64,000 nucleotides of DNA, from positions 1-64,000 of the forward strand of contig NZ_JYJF01000014.1 in NCBI RefSeq assembly GCF_000955975.1. The letters are read 5' to 3'. The DNA is from Saccharothrix sp. ST-888. Lineage in GTDB: Bacteria > Actinomycetota > Actinomycetes > Streptomycetales > Streptomycetaceae. The translations under genes and the position numbers were made by a program. Shown here piece by piece: positions 44,904-52,562 of the stretch (positions are counted from its first letter, which is position 1; every line of letters starts with the position of its first letter). Under the pieces are notes generated by a model. That model was not told the DNA's origin. It ran no database searches and saw nothing but the letters and a program-made list of their open reading frames with translations.

Positions 44904-45875
44904 ATGAGCACGCACGAACCACTCGCGGACCGCGATGGCAGTCCTGCACCTCCGGGTGCGGACTCGCCGTCGCGGTCCGCAGTCGTCTCCGGCGAAGGTC
45001 GGCTCTCGGGAGAGGTCGGCCTGGGGGTGGGAGAGACCGAAGCCGGTGCGGGCGGAGCCGACAGTCGCACGGGAGAAGTCGAAGCCGCCCCAGGAGTCGA
45101 AGCCAGTGCGGCAGTCGAATCCGGCGCAGGTGATGGGGCCGAACCCAGTTCGGGAGCCCCGTCGGCCGGCGCGGTGCACTCCGACAGCGAGGAACAGCCG
45201 GAGGGCGGGGATCGGTGGTTCTCACGGACGCTCCTCCTGGGGGTCGGTATATGCCTGTTGACGCTGCTGCTCGTGAACTTCTTCGTCGCCCGCCCCTTCG
45301 CGGTGCCGTCCGAGTCGATGGAGGGCACGCTCCGCCCCGGTGACCGGCTCCTGGTCAACCAGCTGGCGTACGACTTCGGCAGACACGTCCAGCGTGGGGA
45401 CGTGGTGGTCTTCGACGGCGTCGGCTCCTTCCTCCCGTACGCGTCCGAGCCCCCACCTGGGCAGCGCTTCCTCGCCGGGTTCGGTCTGTCCTCCGGTGCC
45501 GACTCGGTCTATGTGAAGCGAGTGATCGGGATCGGCGGGGACCGGATCACCTGTTGCGGCTCGGACGGTCGGATCAAGGTCAACGGCGTACCGCTGGACG
45601 AGTCGGAGTACCTGTATCCCGGGGACGCCCCCTCGAAGGCAGGCTTCGATGTCGTGGTGCCGGCCGGGAAGTTGTGGGTGATGGGGGACCATCGGAGTGA
45701 CTCCCGGGATTCACGGGACCACCTCGGCGAGCCCGGTGGCGGCTTCGTCCCCGAGGACAAGGTGATAGGCCGCGCAGACTGGGTGGTCTTCCCGATCGGA
45801 CGCTGGACTTCGCTCGACCGTTCTGCCGGGTTCGCCGCCGTTGAGGGGACTGGTGGTCATGGGGGTCAGAGGTAG
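44904..45875 (+). CDS. sipW: Type I signal peptidase (SipW-like)
   Basis: Membrane serine protease that removes signal peptides. The 323 residues begin with a long acidic Gly/Ala/Glu linker (about 1-105), then one transmembrane helix (TLLLGVGICLLTLLLVNFFV), the catalytic Ser in VPSESMEGTL (about residue 138) and Lys in YVKRVIGIGG (about 205), and the box-E GDHRSDSRDSRDH. It lacks the C-terminal membrane helix of the other three, as SipW of S. lividans does. No ribosome site; leaderless promoter likely. First of four tandem signal peptidases. Confidence 0.9.
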   Translation: MSTHEPLADRDGSPAPPGADSPSRSAVVSGEGRLSGEVGLGVGETEAGAGGADSRTGEVEAAPGVEASAAVESGAGDGAEPSSGAPSAGAVHSDSEEQPEGGDRWFSRTLLLGVGICLLTLLLVNFFVARPFAVPSESMEGTLRPGDRLLVNQLAYDFGRHVQRGDVVVFDGVGSFLPYASEPPPGQRFLAGFGLSSGADSVYVKRVIGIGGDRITCCGSDGRIKVNGVPLDESEYLYPGDAPSKAGFDVVVPAGKLWVMGDHRSDSRDSRDHLGEPGGGFVPEDKVIGRADWVVFPIGRWTSLDRSAGFAAVEGTGGHGGQR

Positions 45876-46923
45876 GGGCCGTCCGGCTGTTTCGGCGTCG
45901 GCCTCGGAGACAGCGGCGGATTCGGATTCGGGTTCGGAGACGGCACCCGGCCCGGAAGCCGAATCGACCCTGGGCCGGGCGGTCACCGAACCGGCTGTCG
46001 AACCGGTTGCCGGACCGGCCATTGCCCGAGGCCGGGCCGAACGCCGGCGAACGGCCCGCCGTGCCGAGCGCCGCAGGCGCCGCTCCCTGCTGCGTGAACT
46101 GCCGATGATCCTGGTGGTCGCGCTGGTGATCGCACTGCTGTTGAAGACGTTCCTGGTGCAGGTCTTCGTCATCCCTTCCGGTTCGATGGAACAGACCATC
46201 CAGATCGGGGACCGGGTGCTGGTGGACAAGGCCACGCCCTGGTTCGGCGCCAAGCCCGAGCGCGGTGAAGTGGTCGTATTCAAGGACCCGGGCGGATGGT
46301 TGGAGTCGGAGCGGAAGCCCTCCTCGGACGGGCCGGTGCTCCACGGTGTGAAACAGCTCTTCGAGAACGTCGGCCTGCTGCCGTCGGAGAACGAGCAGGA
46401 TCTGATCAAGCGGGTAATCGGTGTTGCCGGGGACACGGTGGAGTGCTGCGACGCCACGGGGCGGGTGAGCGTGAACGGCAAACCGCTGGACGAGCCCTAC
46501 GTCGCACTTGGTAACGCGCCGTCGCGGAGGCCGTTCAAGGTCACCGTCCCGGCCGGGCGGCTCTGGGTGATGGGGGACCACCGGGACGTCTCAGCCGACT
46601 CCCGCTTCCACATGGACAGGCCCGGTGGCGGCACCGTCCCGGTCGACAACGTGATCGGCCGGGCCTTCGTGATTGCGTGGCCGATGGGACGCATGCGTCA
46701 ACTTGACGTACTTGCCTCCTTTTCCGCCCTGCCGTCGTCGGCCGGCGCTGCCGGTCCGCAGGTGGTCGGCAGCAGTATCGGTGCAGGTGCCGGCGCCGAG
46801 GAATCAGTCGGGGTCAACCCGGATCCAGTGGAACCTCCGCTCGTTATGGGTGTGTTGGGCGTTATTCCGTTCCTCGCACGGCCGAGGCGGGCAGCGGTCC
46901 GGCCCGGATTGCCGGCCGGTTGA
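45859..46923 (+). CDS. sipX: Type I signal peptidase (SipX-like)
   Basis: 354 residues. After a ~70-residue polar, Arg/Glu-rich cytoplasmic part come a transmembrane helix (LPMILVVALVIALLLKTFLV), catalytic Ser in IPSGSMEQTI (about residue 111) and Lys in LIKRVIGVAG (about 187), GDHRD box E (about 241), and a hydrophobic C-terminal segment (VMGVLGVIPFL). Overlaps sipW by 17 bases. ATG 45859 is chosen because GAGGGGAC is correctly spaced; GTG 45853 is too close. Confidence 0.9.
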   Translation: MGVRGRGRPAVSASASETAADSDSGSETAPGPEAESTLGRAVTEPAVEPVAGPAIARGRAERRRTARRAERRRRRSLLRELPMILVVALVIALLLKTFLVQVFVIPSGSMEQTIQIGDRVLVDKATPWFGAKPERGEVVVFKDPGGWLESERKPSSDGPVLHGVKQLFENVGLLPSENEQDLIKRVIGVAGDTVECCDATGRVSVNGKPLDEPYVALGNAPSRRPFKVTVPAGRLWVMGDHRDVSADSRFHMDRPGGGTVPVDNVIGRAFVIAWPMGRMRQLDVLASFSALPSSAGAAGPQVVGSSIGAGAGAEESVGVNPDPVEPPLVMGVLGVIPFLARPRRAAVRPGLPAG

Positions 46924-47152
46924 TCGCAGCTTCCACCGTGTGGGAGCGGTGGGCTGATGTCCTGGAGTGATAGAGAAGTTCTGGAGCGCTCGGTGTACGT
47001 TCCGGTTGCCTCCGGAGGCTGTTCCGGTGTCAGGACCGCCCGTGCAGGGCAGGCCTGAGGCGGGTTGACGGTCGGTCACAGAGCGTGGTGCCCGCTGTGC
47101 GGCACTGGTGAGCGCGGGCGCGCAGGCGTCCGCACAGCAGGGAGGAGATGTT

Positions 47153-48154
47153 GTGGGGGATCTGGTGATCGGCGCCCGCTCGGGGGCCCCCGAGCCCGAG
47201 GGCGCCGGCAGCCGTACGGTCCGGTCCACCGAGTCCGCACAACCGTCGGAGCCCGGCGAGGACGGGTCGGCTGCCGGAGCGGCGGGCGACTCGGACAGCG
47301 GTGGCTCGGGTAGTGGGGCCGCTCGGTTGAGTAGTGGCAATAACGACGATGGGTCGGTGAGTTCTTCAGGCGAGGAGTCGGAGGAGACTCCGGAGCCTGT
47401 GAAGCAGCGTTCCTTCTGGAAAGAACTGCCCATCCTGATCGGCATCGCGCTGATCCTGGCGTTGGTGATCAAGACGTTCTTCGTCCAGGCCTTCTCGATT
47501 CCTTCGGGGTCGATGGAGAACACTCTGCGGATCGGTGACCGGGTCCTGGTGGACAAGTTCACGCCCTGGTTCGGTGCGGAGCCGGAGCGCGGTGACGTGG
47601 TCGTCTTCCAGGATCCGGGCGGCTGGCTGAACGACGAGCCCACTCAGCAGAGCAGCAACTCCTTCGTCCGGAGCTTGCAGGACGTGCTCGGCTTCATCGG
47701 CCTCATGCCGTCGGCCAATGAGAAGGACCTGATCAAGCGGGTCATCGCGGTCGGCGGTGACACCGTCGAGTGCCAGGGCGCCGGTCCGGTCAAGGTCAAT
47801 GGGCTCGCGCTGAACGAGCCGTACATCTTCCCCGGCAACACCCCCTGTGGTGACAAGCCGTTCGGTCCGGTGAAGGTGCCGGACGGGCGGATCTGGGTGA
47901 TGGGTGACCACCGCGGGGACTCGCTGGACTCCCGGTTCCACCAGGACCAGCCCGGTGGCGGCACGGTGCCGGTGGGCAACGTCATCGGTCGTGCGTTCGT
48001 GGTCGCCTGGCCGATCAGCGACTGGTCGACGCTGCCGGTGCCCGACACCTTCGACCAGAAGGGACTGGCCGCCGCGATGCCGTTCGCGCCGCCTGCCGCT
48101 GGGGCGGCGGCCGCGCTGCCGGTGGTCTGGTGGCTTCGGAGGTCCCGCCGCTGA
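47153..48154 (+). CDS. sipY: Type I signal peptidase (SipY-like)
   Basis: 333 residues. A Gly/Ser/Glu-rich N-terminal region of about 75 residues precedes the helix LPILIGIALILALVIKTFFV, Ser in IPSGSMENTLR (about residue 118) and Lys in LIKRVIAVGG (about 197), GDHRGDSLDSRFH (about 254-266), and a C-terminal helix (GAAAALPVVWWL). The GTG at 47153 has a fine GGGAGGAG box, better than the earlier GTG at 47108. In S. lividans SipY is the main enzyme. Confidence 0.9.
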   Translation: MGDLVIGARSGAPEPEGAGSRTVRSTESAQPSEPGEDGSAAGAAGDSDSGGSGSGAARLSSGNNDDGSVSSSGEESEETPEPVKQRSFWKELPILIGIALILALVIKTFFVQAFSIPSGSMENTLRIGDRVLVDKFTPWFGAEPERGDVVVFQDPGGWLNDEPTQQSSNSFVRSLQDVLGFIGLMPSANEKDLIKRVIAVGGDTVECQGAGPVKVNGLALNEPYIFPGNTPCGDKPFGPVKVPDGRIWVMGDHRGDSLDSRFHQDQPGGGTVPVGNVIGRAFVVAWPISDWSTLPVPDTFDQKGLAAAMPFAPPAAGAAAALPVVWWLRRSRR

Positions 48155-48299
48155 GACCTGCTGGGTCTGCTGTTGGGTCTTGCGCGGGCCGTGGTACCGG
48201 CGAGTAATCTGCTCGCACGTGCCACGGCCCGTCGGCTTCTCCGAGCCCGCCGCGGCGTACTCGTGCGGTGCACGGGACGACCTGGAAGGGGCGGTGGCG

Positions 48300-49064
48300 A
48301 TGAGCGGTGTCGTGGAGCACACGACTCCGGCGTCGGCTGCGGCCGGCAAGCCGGGTGCAGCGAACCGGCGGAGTCTGGGATCGCTGCTGCACGGCCTGGT
48401 CATCGGCCTCGGCTTCGCCGCGATGGCCGGCGGATTCGTGGTGCTCGCGCTCAACTACCGTCCGTACAAGGTCCCGACGGACTCGATGTCCCCGACGGTG
48501 CAGTCGGGGGACACCGTGCTCGCCCGCACGGTGAAGGGTGGCGCTGTGGGCCGGGGGGACATCGTGGTCTTCCGGGACTCGCAGTGGGGTGGCCTGACGA
48601 TGGTCAAACGGGTGGTGGCGGTCGGCGGTGACACCGTGGCGTGCTGTGACTCCAAGCAGCACCTGCTGGTGAACGGCAAGCCGGTCGATGAACCGTACGT
48701 GGCGTTGCCGATGATGCCCGGTGCGGACTTCAGGACGACCGTCCCGGCCGGTCGCCTCTTCCTGCTCGGGGACTACAGGGCGAACTCCCTGGACTCGCGA
48801 GCGCACCTCGACGTCGCGAGCGGTACCGTTCCCGCCTCCGACGTGACCGCTCGGGTCGAGGCCACGGTCTGGCCGTACGGTCGGTTCGGTGTCACCAAGC
48901 GTACGGTTGCGTTCGACGGGCTCGGTGCGCCGCTGGAGGCAGAGCCGGGGCCGGTGGCGCCGGCGATGTACGCGATGGCCGGCGGTGCCGGGGTGGTCGT
49001 GCTCGCCTCGGCCCTCGGCGGGGTGGTCTCGCTCGGCCGAAAACTGAGGCGCCGCAGCGCCTGA
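48300..49064 (+). CDS. sipZ: Type I signal peptidase (SipZ-like)
   Basis: 254 residues, the shortest of the four. Helix LLHGLVIGLGFAAMAGGFVVLAL, catalytic Ser in VPTDSMSPTV (about residue 64), Lys in MVKRVVAVGG (about 103), GDYRANSLDSRAH (about 160) in place of GDHR, and a C-terminal helix ending KLRRRSA. The His-to-Tyr change in box E and the PTDSM serine context set it apart. Its own −10-like TAATCT lies near 48204, so it is probably transcribed separately from sipWXY. Confidence 0.88.
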   Translation: MSGVVEHTTPASAAAGKPGAANRRSLGSLLHGLVIGLGFAAMAGGFVVLALNYRPYKVPTDSMSPTVQSGDTVLARTVKGGAVGRGDIVVFRDSQWGGLTMVKRVVAVGGDTVACCDSKQHLLVNGKPVDEPYVALPMMPGADFRTTVPAGRLFLLGDYRANSLDSRAHLDVASGTVPASDVTARVEATVWPYGRFGVTKRTVAFDGLGAPLEAEPGPVAPAMYAMAGGAGVVVLASALGGVVSLGRKLRRRSA

Positions 49065-49233
49065 TCCTCGCGGTGGGCCGGCATCGGCCGGATGGCTGCG
49101 GAGACCGACGTGCTCCGCGGTGTGGTCCCCCGGGCACCCATGGAGACCCGTCGGGTGGGTCAGGGGCCTCCTGCGACTCCCGTGACTCCTGGGGCCGGCG
49201 GGATGGCTTTCGCGACAGGTGGAGGTGACGGGC

Positions 49234-49857
49234 ATGGCCGAGCGGCGACGCGCGGCGCGGGTCCTGCTCCTGGACGGAGCCGGGCGGATTCTGCTCTTTC
49301 GCGGCATGGACCCAGCAGTCCCTGGCGTGACCTGGTGGATCACGCCCGGCGGCGGGCTGGAGCCGGGTGAGGAGTCGCGCGACGCAGCGTTGCGCGAGCT
49401 GGCGGAGGAGACCGGGCTGACGGACATCGAGCTGGGGCCGGTGGTGGCGTACGACACGGTTGTCTACTCCTTCCAAGGGCAGCATTACGAACAGGACCAG
49501 TCGTTCCACCTCGCCCGCCTCCGGTACGACGGACGGAGGAACGGGGGAGACGGTGGGCCGGGGATCGGAGGGGACAGCCGGCCAGGGAGCGAGACGGGGG
49601 TCGGCTCGGCGAATCCGGGTGCCGGGCCGCTGACGGCAACCCGCGAGGCGGAGGAACACGCGCAGCTGCTGAGCGCCCGCTGGTGGACTGTGCCGGAGTT
49701 GCGGGCCACTGAGGAGACGGTCTACCCCGCTGCGCTGGCGGACTTGGTCGACCGTTTGCGGAGGGACGGCCCGCCAGTCCTGCCGGTAAGGCTCTCCGAG
49801 CGGGTGCGGTGGTCCACAATGGGGTGGACCAGACGAGTTGAGGGGACGCCTGAATGA
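49234..49857 (+). CDS. NUDIX hydrolase
   Basis: A 207-residue Mg-dependent pyrophosphohydrolase. The complete NUDIX box is GGGLEPGEESRDAALRELAEETGL (residues about 44-67; key residues G, E, RELAEE). Between about 105 and 140 is a Gly/Asp-rich low-complexity insertion not part of the fold. ATG 49234 is used because a GGAGG box is eight bases upstream. Its stop overlaps the ATG of the DUF2469 gene (ATGA). Substrate unknown. Confidence 0.88.
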   Translation: MAERRRAARVLLLDGAGRILLFRGMDPAVPGVTWWITPGGGLEPGEESRDAALRELAEETGLTDIELGPVVAYDTVVYSFQGQHYEQDQSFHLARLRYDGRRNGGDGGPGIGGDSRPGSETGVGSANPGAGPLTATREAEEHAQLLSARWWTVPELRATEETVYPAALADLVDRLRRDGPPVLPVRLSERVRWSTMGWTRRVEGTPE

Positions 49858-50180
49858 GTGCCGAGGATCTCGAGAAGTACGAGACCGAGATGGAGCTCAA
49901 GCTCTACCGGGAGTACCGGGACGTCGTCGGCCTGTTCAAGTACGTGATCGAAACCGAACGACGTTTCTACCTGACGAACGACTACGAGTTGCAGGTGCAC
50001 TCGGTCCAGGGCGAGGTGTTCTTCGAGGTGTCGATGGCGGATGCCTGGGTCTGGGACATGTACCGGCCGGCCCGGTTCGTCCGCAAGGTGAGAGTGCTGA
50101 CCTTCAAGGACGTCAATATCGAGGAGCTGGCGAAGAGCGACCTGGAGCTGCCCTCCGACGATGCGGCGTTTGGCAGCTGA
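49854..50180 (+). CDS. DUF2469 family protein
   Basis: A 108-residue protein, MSAEDLEKYETEMELKLYREY at its start, highly conserved in actinobacteria between the signal peptidase and yraN genes. It contains VIETERRFYLTNDYELQV and AWVWDMYRPARFVRKVRVLTFKDVN, an aromatic-rich alpha/beta domain of unknown role. Translationally coupled to the NUDIX gene. Confidence 0.93.
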   Translation: MSAEDLEKYETEMELKLYREYRDVVGLFKYVIETERRFYLTNDYELQVHSVQGEVFFEVSMADAWVWDMYRPARFVRKVRVLTFKDVNIEELAKSDLELPSDDAAFGS

Positions 50181-50247
50181 CCTTGGTCCGAGGTTCGGAT
50201 CGATGTCCAGCGTTCTGGTCGATATTCACTCCTGTGAGTGACGCGGG

Positions 50248-50275
50248 TTATCCACAGGCCCGAGTTATCCACAGG
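50248..50275 (+). promoter_or_regulatory. Two directly repeated DnaA-box-like 9-mers upstream of yraN
   Basis: TTATCCACAGG occurs at 50248-50258 and again at 50265-50275, start-to-start 17 bp. TTATCCACA is a classical DnaA box. They lie in the otherwise non-coding 160-bp gap before yraN. Confidence 0.6.
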
Positions 50276-50340
50276 AATTGAGAACCCCCTGGCCTGATTG
50301 CAGGAGGAACGGCAACCTCCCCGACACGGAGGTGATAGCC

Positions 50341-50820
50341 GTGCAGAGTTCCAACAACGGTCTCGGCCGTTACGGCGAAGAGGTGGCCGCGCGGTGGCTC
50401 ACCGCAGGCGGCCTGAGAATCCTGGAGCGCAACTGGCGTTGCGCGGAGGGTGAGCTCGACATCGTCGCCCTGGATGGCGACACGCTCGCGGTCTGCGAGG
50501 TCAAAACCCGGTCCGAGCACGGGTTCCAGCAGCCGAGTGAAGGCATCGACCGGACCAAGGCCGAGCGCCTGCGGCACCTGGCTGAGCGCTGGCTCGGCGA
50601 ACGCTGGCCGACCCATTTCGACGGCCTCGCCCGGTCCGTCGCGGTAGCCGGAGCGGATTCTGGAGCGCGCCCTGGCGCCGATCGTGAGGCGAAGACACCA
50701 GCGGTACCGCAGGCCCGACCGGTTCCCCTGCCGCCCGGTGGGGTCCGGATCGACCTGATCGCGGTGGTCAACCGGGTCAAGGGCGCCGCCCAGGTCGAGC
50801 ACTACCGAGGGGCGGTGTGA
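50341..50820 (+). CDS. YraN/UPF0102 family nuclease-fold protein
   Basis: A 159-residue protein with the endonuclease-like core of the family: GRYGEEVAARWLTAGGLRILERNWRC (start), GELDIVALDGDTLAVCEVKTR (acidic E/D-x(n)-EVK active-site pattern; key residues ELDIVA and EVKTR, about 37-57), and a C-terminal RIDLIAV strand. A Pro/Ala-rich insertion lies at about 110-135. The start GTG is chosen for its GGAGG box. First gene of yraN–yifB–dprA; its stop is one base before the yifB ATG. Confidence 0.92.
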   Translation: MQSSNNGLGRYGEEVAARWLTAGGLRILERNWRCAEGELDIVALDGDTLAVCEVKTRSEHGFQQPSEGIDRTKAERLRHLAERWLGERWPTHFDGLARSVAVAGADSGARPGADREAKTPAVPQARPVPLPPGGVRIDLIAVVNRVKGAAQVEHYRGAV

Positions 50821-50821
50821 G

Positions 50822-52489
50822 ATGGCCTTCGCCCGTACCTGCTCTGTCGCGCTGGTCGGCGTGGACGGTGTAGTGGTCGAAGTGCAGGCCGACCTCGAAC
50901 CCGGCCTCGCGGCCTTCGCCCTGGTCGGTCTGCCGGACAAAGCCCTCACCGAGGCGCGGGATCGCGTCCGCGCCGCAGTGGTCAACAGCGGAGAGAGCTG
51001 GCCGCAGCGGAAGTTGACGGTGGGCCTCAGCCCGGCCTCCGTGCCGAAGAGCGGCAGCGGCTTCGATCTTGCTGTCGCCTGCGCGGTCCTGGCTGCAGCC
51101 GAGCGGTTGGAGCCGGCCTCCATCGCCGATCTGCTGATCATCGGCGAGCTGGGCCTGGACGGACGGGTCCGTCCGGTCCGAGGGGTACTCCCGTCCGTCC
51201 TCGCCGCGGCGGATGCGGGGTACAAACAGGTCGTCGTCGCAGAACCGACAGCCGCCGAGGCTGCCCTCGTCCCCGGGGTCTCCGTGCTCGGCGTCCGCAG
51301 CCTGCGCCAACTGATCGCCGTGCTCACTCAAGCGCCGGTCCCCGACGAGGAGCCGGACCACCTGTTCGGGCGCCGCGATCCGTCGCTGTCGGGGCTGATG
51401 GTCCCCGGCGTCGGGATCCGTGGGCACCTGCGGGAGGACGCTGCCCGGCTGGACCTCGCGGATGTCACGGGGCAGTACGAAGCCCGCCGTGCCTTGGAGA
51501 TCGCCGCCGCAGGCGGTCACCACCTCTATCTCAAGGGCCCGCCGGGAGCCGGGAAGACCATGCTCGCCGAGCGACTGCCCAGCCTGCTTCCGCCGCTCAG
51601 CCAGGCCGAGGCGCTGGAGGTGACGGCGGTCCACTCGGTCGCCGGGTTGCTGCCGCCCGATCGGCCGCTGATCGACACCCCGCCGTATTACGCGCCGCAC
51701 CACTCGACCACCATGCCCGCCATCGTCGGGGGCGGCAGCGGCCTGCCGAGACCAGGTGCGGTCTCACTGGCTCACCGGGGCGTCCTCTTCCTGGACGAAG
51801 CCCCCGAGTTCCCGGTCCGTGTGCTCGACGCCCTGCGGCAGCCGCTCGAATCAGGCGAGGTCACCATCGCCCGAGCCGCCGGATCGCTGCGGCTGCCGGC
51901 CAGATTCCAGCTGTGCCTGGCCGCGAACCCCTGTCCCTGTGGCCGGTACTCCAGGCGGGGCGAGGGCTGCGAATGCACCCCGGCAATGGTCCACCGCTAC
52001 CAGGCCAGGCTCTCCGGTCCACTGCTGGACCGTGTGGACCTCCAGGTCCAAGTCGCCCCGGTGACAAGGGTGGAGTTGATGGAGCGCGCCGGGGCGGTGG
52101 AGAACACCGCCACGGTCGCCGCCCGGGTACTGATGGCGCGTGGGCGCGCTGCTGCCAGGCTCGGCGATACCCCCTGGCGCACCAACGCCGAGGTGCCGGG
52201 CCACTTCCTGCGTACACGGTGGCAGCTCGCGCCGGGAGCTCTGACCGATGCCGAGCAGGAACTGGAACGCGGAATCCTCACCGCCCGGGGGTTGGACCGA
52301 GTCCTGCGGGTCGCCTGGACGATCGCCGACCTGGTCGGCCGGGACCGCCCCACCAGGCTTGACGTCCGTACAGCCCTGGTTCTCCGGACCGGTGTCGAGC
52401 GCGGGCTCCCCGCCGTCGCCCCGCGGCCGCTCCCACATCGGGATCCCGACTATCAGGATCCCGATGTGGGAGCGGGCGGCGAAAGCTGA
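50822..52489 (+). CDS. YifB/ComM-like Mg-chelatase-related AAA ATPase
   Basis: A 555-residue protein with an N-terminal Lon-like (ChlI) domain, Walker A GPPGAGKTM (about residues 239-247), Walker B GVLFLDEAPEF (about 319-329), a CxC zinc-like NPCPCG(x)...CECTP pair and a C-terminal Mg-chelatase-C domain. In competent bacteria ComM promotes branch migration during transformation; the yraN–yifB–dprA cluster is conserved in actinobacteria. The last 20 codons are replaced or extended by a perfect hairpin sequence (52427-52475) that reads RPLPHRDPDYQDPDVG, unlike the usual C-terminus. Confidence 0.93.
   Translation: MAFARTCSVALVGVDGVVVEVQADLEPGLAAFALVGLPDKALTEARDRVRAAVVNSGESWPQRKLTVGLSPASVPKSGSGFDLAVACAVLAAAERLEPASIADLLIIGELGLDGRVRPVRGVLPSVLAAADAGYKQVVVAEPTAAEAALVPGVSVLGVRSLRQLIAVLTQAPVPDEEPDHLFGRRDPSLSGLMVPGVGIRGHLREDAARLDLADVTGQYEARRALEIAAAGGHHLYLKGPPGAGKTMLAERLPSLLPPLSQAEALEVTAVHSVAGLLPPDRPLIDTPPYYAPHHSTTMPAIVGGGSGLPRPGAVSLAHRGVLFLDEAPEFPVRVLDALRQPLESGEVTIARAAGSLRLPARFQLCLAANPCPCGRYSRRGEGCECTPAMVHRYQARLSGPLLDRVDLQVQVAPVTRVELMERAGAVENTATVAARVLMARGRAAARLGDTPWRTNAEVPGHFLRTRWQLAPGALTDAEQELERGILTARGLDRVLRVAWTIADLVGRDRPTRLDVRTALVLRTGVERGLPAVAPRPLPHRDPDYQDPDVGAGGES
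52427..52475. repeat. 20-bp perfect inverted repeat within the 3' end of yifB
   Basis: CCGCTCCCACATCGGGATCC and its exact reverse complement surround a nine-base loop (CGACTATCA). The arms lie inside coding sequence, 14 bases before the stop. No T-run follows. It may end yifB transcription, or be a small inserted palindromic element. Confidence 0.85.
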
Positions 52490-52562
52490 CCAGCGCTCAG
52501 CCAGCCCGTGCAGAAAGCCCTTGATCTGCCGTCCCTTTTCTGCCGTCCCTATGGAGGCGCAG

